A stretch of 20,874 nt of DNA from positions 1 through 20,874 of IMG/VR virus record IMGVR_UViG_3300025133_000726; one strand, written 5' to 3'. A model generated the notes under the pieces. The model saw nothing but the letters and a program-made list of their open reading frames with translations, did no database searches and was not told the origin of the DNA. This DNA comes from a virus. The stretch's first letter is position 1. Every line of letters starts with the position of its first letter. This document shows, piece after piece, positions 16,743 through 20,874 of this stretch. A program made the position numbers and the translations under genes.

Positions 16743-19700
16743 ATGCCATGTGATGTAACAACCACAACCACTACAACAACCACAACCACGGCAGCGCCGG
16801 AGTATGTTGCTCCCTGTCCTTCTGACTATGCAGTAACAGGCGAAGATGCCTTAGTTAACCACGGTATAACGGGCACAGGCTTCTTGGTTGACCTTGAAGT
16901 TAGAGTTGATAGTAATATCAACAATGTATTTTATGCTCAATATCCAGCCGACCCCGGCAGTCCAGAATATTGTGATTTCCAACCGACCATCACTGTTCAA
17001 ACTGGTCAGTGTATTATATTCCAACAAATTGATATTTCAAATGGGACTGATGGATTTACAGGACTACAACATCCATTCTATATTGCAACCAGTTTAGAAG
17101 GTTCGCCTGGTTCGTATGAATATACTCAGGGCGTTGAATATCGTATGGGAGTCACGGGAGTAAGTGGCGATAGCGTTCAATATATACCAGGCAACCAAGA
17201 ATGTTCGGCGGGCGCTGATTGCTGTGCTAATGTCGTTTGGTGCGTTGATAACTGTACACCATCTACTCTATACTATCGATGTCGGACTCATAATAACATG
17301 GGTGGTGTTATTCTTGTAGAAGGAACAGCAGGTTGCACAGGTGCAACAGGTTGTACCGAACATGAACGACCTTTTACCGAAATTCTACCACTTGTTCTTT
17401 CTGATACTTTCTATGAATGGTATGAAGCGACAAATGAAATTATCACTGCAATTAATCCACTTAAAGTAATGGATGTTACTCTTCGTGGTGGTCTAACAGA
17501 AAAGTATAACCAAGGTGGTGACCTTCATATTGAAATTGATGCAGGTGAAGGCCTCAGAATTTGGCCGCCGGACTTAGTTACTGGTAGTGAATTAACTACG
17601 GAATGTCATGATGGTAAGATTAGATTAGATTTCTTTGGTCTACCAGAAGCGGCGCCGACTGGGCCCTTCGAACCATTCGAAGATGGTGCTACTGGTTCTG
17701 CTGTTTGGGATGACGACCTTTATGCGTTCGAAAGAATTGTTCCATATCAAGGAGTTTTCCCTGATGATATTGCAGGTGGTTTCTTTAAAGTTAAAGCCGA
17801 AAATATGTTACCGCATACAGTTGCAGGTGACCACAGATTTACAGGCCTTATTACTTTTGAAAATCCTGTAACAGATGTAAGTTCAACTAAAGTTGTTATC
17901 GATGACATCAATATCGAATTGGGTCATAGTCCATATCTTGAAATGGTTGTTGAATATGTTTCGGGTATTGGTTCAAACTTAACCAATCTTACTGGAGGTG
18001 CAAGTCATGACCCAGATGGTGATGGCATCTACAACGAAGGTGATGCAACTGGTGAAATGTTTGAACAGATTCAATATTTCTTTGATACTGGTGTTGCTGA
18101 TTTAACAGATGTTACTGGTTCACAAACTGCGAAGGCGACTCTGCTTTCACACACCTACATTGAACCATCTGAGCCACGCCAAGCGATTGTAATTCTTCGT
18201 TCATATAACGACATTCCCTTTAATGCAGTGACTGGAAATATTACAACTAGCCGAAGTGGTTATGAATTAAAAATCATTTCCATTAAAGGCCAAGCGGGAA
18301 GCGATGCTGACATTGATGGTGGTGGTATCACCTTGGTATCCAATAATTTACAGTCTGGTAATAAGACAATTATATTTAGAGATGGATATAATGCGTGGGA
18401 GATAAATCAGAACTTTAGAATTGATAATTCCCATGCTCTCTTAACGCCGTTTAATATTACGCACGAAGTACAAGGAAATACCGGCAGCATTACTGGTGGC
18501 ACTCATTGGAGAGTACATCAGTACATAACTGGTGGTAGTCCCCTTCCTTTACCAGTTGGTTGGGACCCTGAATGCACCAACTGTACTGTTCCATTAGATA
18601 ATGATGATTGGGGTTTACTACACTTCTCTTATCTTACTGGACAAGATGAGAGTGAAGTTCCAACCTTAAGTCTTCTTCCGTGCGGTGGTATTTACATTCA
18701 CAATATTGCTTGTTCACCACAGTTTAGTGTTACTGGTTCTCCGTGTAATGTTGTTCTTGGTAATCAATATGGATTAATCGATAAGACATGGACAGAACGA
18801 TTATTCTTTCTTGGTGGCGCCGCTAAAAACAACGCTATAGGTGATGTGGTAAGAGTGGTTGATGGTGGTGACACCATTACAGGCGCCCAAGCCGATAGTG
18901 CAGACAATGCTGAAGTTCTTGGTATTGTTGTTGAGCATGTTGCGTGGGGTGAGACACCATGCGGTACAAAGTCTGAAGGTGTTATCGTTGCTTATGGTGG
19001 TGAAGTTGATTGGAAAGATGGCATGGGTGGATTATCAACACCACTAACTAAGGGTGCAATTTATTATCTTGACCCCGTTAATCAGGGCAAGTTAACTGCA
19101 ATCGAACCATTAGATGTTGGTGAAGTTAGAAAGCCTATGGTTCTTGCCGTTACTGATTCAACGGTTCTTATAGTAAACTATGAAGGTGTAATCAACGGTG
19201 ATTACTTCGATGAAAATCCTGTTACTCGACTCACTGAACTTCGTGATGTTACAATAAGCAATCCAACAGGTGGTGATATTGTTTTCTATGATGGAACTGC
19301 AAGGGAATGGGTTAATGAATCTATTCAATCGGCCATAGGTTCGTTGTCTTCTAAAGCAATGGTTACTGGTGGTATAAGTGGTGGGGATGCTTCAGGAAAT
19401 GTAACAATGACATTCCCAGGCGCTTATCAATTTACATCACTTCCTGCTAATCAGTTGTTTGTAATAAGAGGAACAATGATTGCTTATGATTATGGTATTA
19501 CTGGTACAACGGGTACTACTTATCCTGTCACTGGTGGACCAAAACATGAAATTAGTCCATTCGTAGGAGCATTCTTCAATCTAGATGACCATGCTACAAC
19601 AGGAAATATGGATGGTAGTGGTTCGGATACAAACTATATCACGGGTTCATTAGGTATTGGTACGATAGGTAAGGCGCTCGAACTGAACAGTGGTATAGAT

Positions 19701-19883
19701 TGGGTGACAGGCTCAGGTAGTGCAGCCGATTTCCGTGAACGGGGCAACTATTCTTCTATTGATTTATCAACAGGTGATATTTCTTTAACCTTCCATATAG
19801 AAACAGCATCGGGAACAGATTGGTATTATGGTATTACAGCGTGGCTTGAGTTCTTGGGCGGTGACACATTACCCCCTACATAG
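16743..19883 (+). CDS. Fibre-like virion protein with Thr tract and cupredoxin-like domain
   Basis: A 1046-residue protein with GAGGGAG at 16727-16733 before its ATG. After MPCDV come 11 threonines (6-16). Residues about 47-194 resemble a cupredoxin-like domain seen in marine phage proteins: QHPFYIATS (H110), then LYYRCRTHNNMGG with C180, H183 and M186, a His/Cys/His/Met set as in type 1 copper sites. A Cys-rich loop (C154, 160, 161, 167, 171) precedes it. Gly/Thr-rich beta regions fill the middle. About 690-820 is a domain with a paralogue in the next gene (YYLDPVNQGKLT, KPMVLAV, VNYEG). Then LRDVTISNPTGGDIVFYDG and EWVNE (830-858) follow the DV-is-P-G-W repeat style of tail fibres. It is probably a tail fibre or baseplate appendage; copper binding is untested. 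Confidence 0.85.
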   Translation: MPCDVTTTTTTTTTTTAAPEYVAPCPSDYAVTGEDALVNHGITGTGFLVDLEVRVDSNINNVFYAQYPADPGSPEYCDFQPTITVQTGQCIIFQQIDISNGTDGFTGLQHPFYIATSLEGSPGSYEYTQGVEYRMGVTGVSGDSVQYIPGNQECSAGADCCANVVWCVDNCTPSTLYYRCRTHNNMGGVILVEGTAGCTGATGCTEHERPFTEILPLVLSDTFYEWYEATNEIITAINPLKVMDVTLRGGLTEKYNQGGDLHIEIDAGEGLRIWPPDLVTGSELTTECHDGKIRLDFFGLPEAAPTGPFEPFEDGATGSAVWDDDLYAFERIVPYQGVFPDDIAGGFFKVKAENMLPHTVAGDHRFTGLITFENPVTDVSSTKVVIDDINIELGHSPYLEMVVEYVSGIGSNLTNLTGGASHDPDGDGIYNEGDATGEMFEQIQYFFDTGVADLTDVTGSQTAKATLLSHTYIEPSEPRQAIVILRSYNDIPFNAVTGNITTSRSGYELKIISIKGQAGSDADIDGGGITLVSNNLQSGNKTIIFRDGYNAWEINQNFRIDNSHALLTPFNITHEVQGNTGSITGGTHWRVHQYITGGSPLPLPVGWDPECTNCTVPLDNDDWGLLHFSYLTGQDESEVPTLSLLPCGGIYIHNIACSPQFSVTGSPCNVVLGNQYGLIDKTWTERLFFLGGAAKNNAIGDVVRVVDGGDTITGAQADSADNAEVLGIVVEHVAWGETPCGTKSEGVIVAYGGEVDWKDGMGGLSTPLTKGAIYYLDPVNQGKLTAIEPLDVGEVRKPMVLAVTDSTVLIVNYEGVINGDYFDENPVTRLTELRDVTISNPTGGDIVFYDGTAREWVNESIQSAIGSLSSKAMVTGGISGGDASGNVTMTFPGAYQFTSLPANQLFVIRGTMIAYDYGITGTTGTTYPVTGGPKHEISPFVGAFFNLDDHATTGNMDGSGSDTNYITGSLGIGTIGKALELNSGIDWVTGSGSAADFRERGNYSSIDLSTGDISLTFHIETASGTDWYYGITAWLEFLGGDTLPPT
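16758..16790 (+). repeat. ACN microsatellite encoding 11 threonines
   Basis: Eleven consecutive threonine codons (ACA, ACC, ACT, ACG mixed) follow the fifth codon of the fibre-like gene. Codon mixing suggests selection on the protein rather than recent slippage. Such Thr tracts act as flexible linkers at the start of some phage fibres, so a linker role near the attachment end is plausible. Confidence 0.9.
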
Positions 19884-19909
19884 TAACATAGAATTGGAGT
19901 CCATTTGTC

Positions 19910-20874
19910 ATGGGTAATCGAGGTAACAGTGCATTAAGTAGAACCTTTTGGGATGGTCGAGCCTATAAACGGCACAAGATATTCCAAGAAGACCACACCT
20001 TTAAATTTGGTGATGTTGTTCGCTATGATGCTGATACTGATGAATATGTTCTAGCAATTGCAGATACTGGTGAGAATGCTGAAGCAATTGGCATCGTAGT
20101 CGCTTCTGGTGCAGAAGCAGAAATTGATGCATCTGCTGAATATCTTAAGAAGGCTCATCCGTCACCAAAACTTGGTAATGAAGAAACCCAAGAAGCCGCC
20201 CGAAAACATTATTTTAGTATTGTATATCGTGGTGAAATCACGATTCCATATGATTATCATGGTGGTGAGGATGGAGAACTTCGTTATTCTTCAAATGCAT
20301 TTCTATCACAATACGAAGAAGGTGCGGTCTACTTTTTAGACCCAGTGAACAACGGTAAATTAACAAAGACTCGGCCACCAACATTTAGTGGTGATGTCAT
20401 TAAACCTATGCTTGTTGCACTGGACAGGTATCGAGCAGTTGTTGTCAACTATATTGGCAGACAACTGACATCAGATAAGGATTTTGACCAAACTGCTCGA
20501 TATAATGAATTTCAAAACATAGGCGACATACAGGCTTATATTGGAACACATGCAGACCATTCAGTTTCAGGTCCGGGCGGACCACACGAAGTTGCAGTTG
20601 GTAATACAGAATTCATGTACTGTGACGGCCGACTTCTTAATGGAGATTTATATCCAGAACTATATGAAGCATTAGAAGACCGTGTATTAGTTGATGCGTA
20701 TGCACAAGGCGATGGTCGTGGTGAATTTACATTAACATTTACTTCTGATATTTCGGCTGCAATTGCAGGGTCCCACTTTTTAGTTAGATTAAAAAGTAAT
20801 CAAACTGAAAGCCATGCTTGTACCGTTAATCAACAATTAAATAGCACAGAATTAACAGTTGTTCCTGATAACCC
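19910..20874 (+). CDS. Fibre-like protein with tail-collar-type segment (3' partial)
   Basis: The frame opens at ATG 19910 with TTGGAG at 19894-19899 and is still open at the window end, so 321 residues are visible. Residues about 28-185 repeat a domain of the preceding fibre gene: FGDVVRYDAD, NAEAIGIVVASG, GAVYFLDPVNNGKLT, KPMLVAL and VVVNYIG. After a linker (FQNIGDIQAYIGTHADHS), residues about 228-262 show VGNTEFMYCDGRLLNGDLYP then ELYEALEDR. This is the pattern of the phage tail collar domain (CDG...YPEL..ALG), found near the tips of short tail fibres such as T4 gp12. The remainder (GRGEFTLTFTSD onwards) is unassigned. Together with the gene before it, this probably forms the adsorption apparatus. 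The receptor-binding end is outside the window. Confidence 0.85.
   Translation, partial: MGNRGNSALSRTFWDGRAYKRHKIFQEDHTFKFGDVVRYDADTDEYVLAIADTGENAEAIGIVVASGAEAEIDASAEYLKKAHPSPKLGNEETQEAARKHYFSIVYRGEITIPYDYHGGEDGELRYSSNAFLSQYEEGAVYFLDPVNNGKLTKTRPPTFSGDVIKPMLVALDRYRAVVVNYIGRQLTSDKDFDQTARYNEFQNIGDIQAYIGTHADHSVSGPGGPHEVAVGNTEFMYCDGRLLNGDLYPELYEALEDRVLVDAYAQGDGRGEFTLTFTSDISAAIAGSHFLVRLKSNQTESHACTVNQQLNSTELTVVPDN

Noticed and set aside
16758-16790. ACN tract as a CRISPR-like or regulatory repeat
   Set aside because: It is a short in-frame threonine run without spacers and is fully explained by the protein.
1-20874. tRNA genes, CRISPR arrays, insertion elements, terminators
   Set aside because: I saw no cloverleaf, spaced repeats, transposase, or GC hairpin followed by a T run; the window is almost entirely coding.

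Overview
The window is a stretch of the virion-structure module of a tailed phage with a T4-type contractile tail. All 13 protein genes lie on the + strand. They are packed head to tail with 1-base overlaps or gaps of at most 48 bases, and base composition is AT-rich (roughly 37-38% GC from sampled lines). The order spike tip (gp5 end, PAAR) - gp25 - gp6 - gp7 - gp8 - giant DUF4815-type protein - fibre genes is that of a T4-like baseplate operon. The cupredoxin-like fibre domain, Thr-rich fibre start and DUF4815-type protein are features I associate with marine T4-like phages. No host marker, tRNA, integrase or replication gene is present, so the host cannot be named.

Layout. 1-823: end of the central spike (gp5), a PAAR tip protein and an unrecognised 81-residue protein. 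823-1740: an unrecognised 305-residue protein. 1789-2508: a membrane-anchored protein with a GAF-like soluble domain, an odd gene for this place, carrying a possible programmed -1 frameshift signal near 1977-2019. 2510-9751: wedge proteins gp25, gp6, gp7 and gp8. The gp7 resembles only the C-terminal part of T4 gp7, and the gp8 is about 2.5 times T4 length because of a large insertion. 9765-16382: one 2205-residue structural protein of the DUF4815 type. 16384-16719: a small basic protein ending in a clean heptad coiled coil. 16743-19883 and 19910-end: two fibre-like proteins that share a paralogous domain; the second carries a tail-collar-like segment and runs off the window.

How they work together (family knowledge plus inference). 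gp5 and PAAR form the membrane-piercing needle. gp25, gp6, gp7 and gp8 build the wedges around it. The DUF4815-type protein and the two fibre-like proteins probably form the peripheral baseplate and host-contact apparatus. The small coiled-coil protein may assist or join them. The membrane protein may act on the host envelope rather than in the particle.

The most striking signal is not a gene. Reading the whole + strand, I found no GATC, no AGCT, no ACGT and no CGCG in 20.9 kb, although about 70 each of the first three would be expected from base composition, while GGCC is if anything over-represented. This looks like strong selection to escape restriction or nuclease sites.
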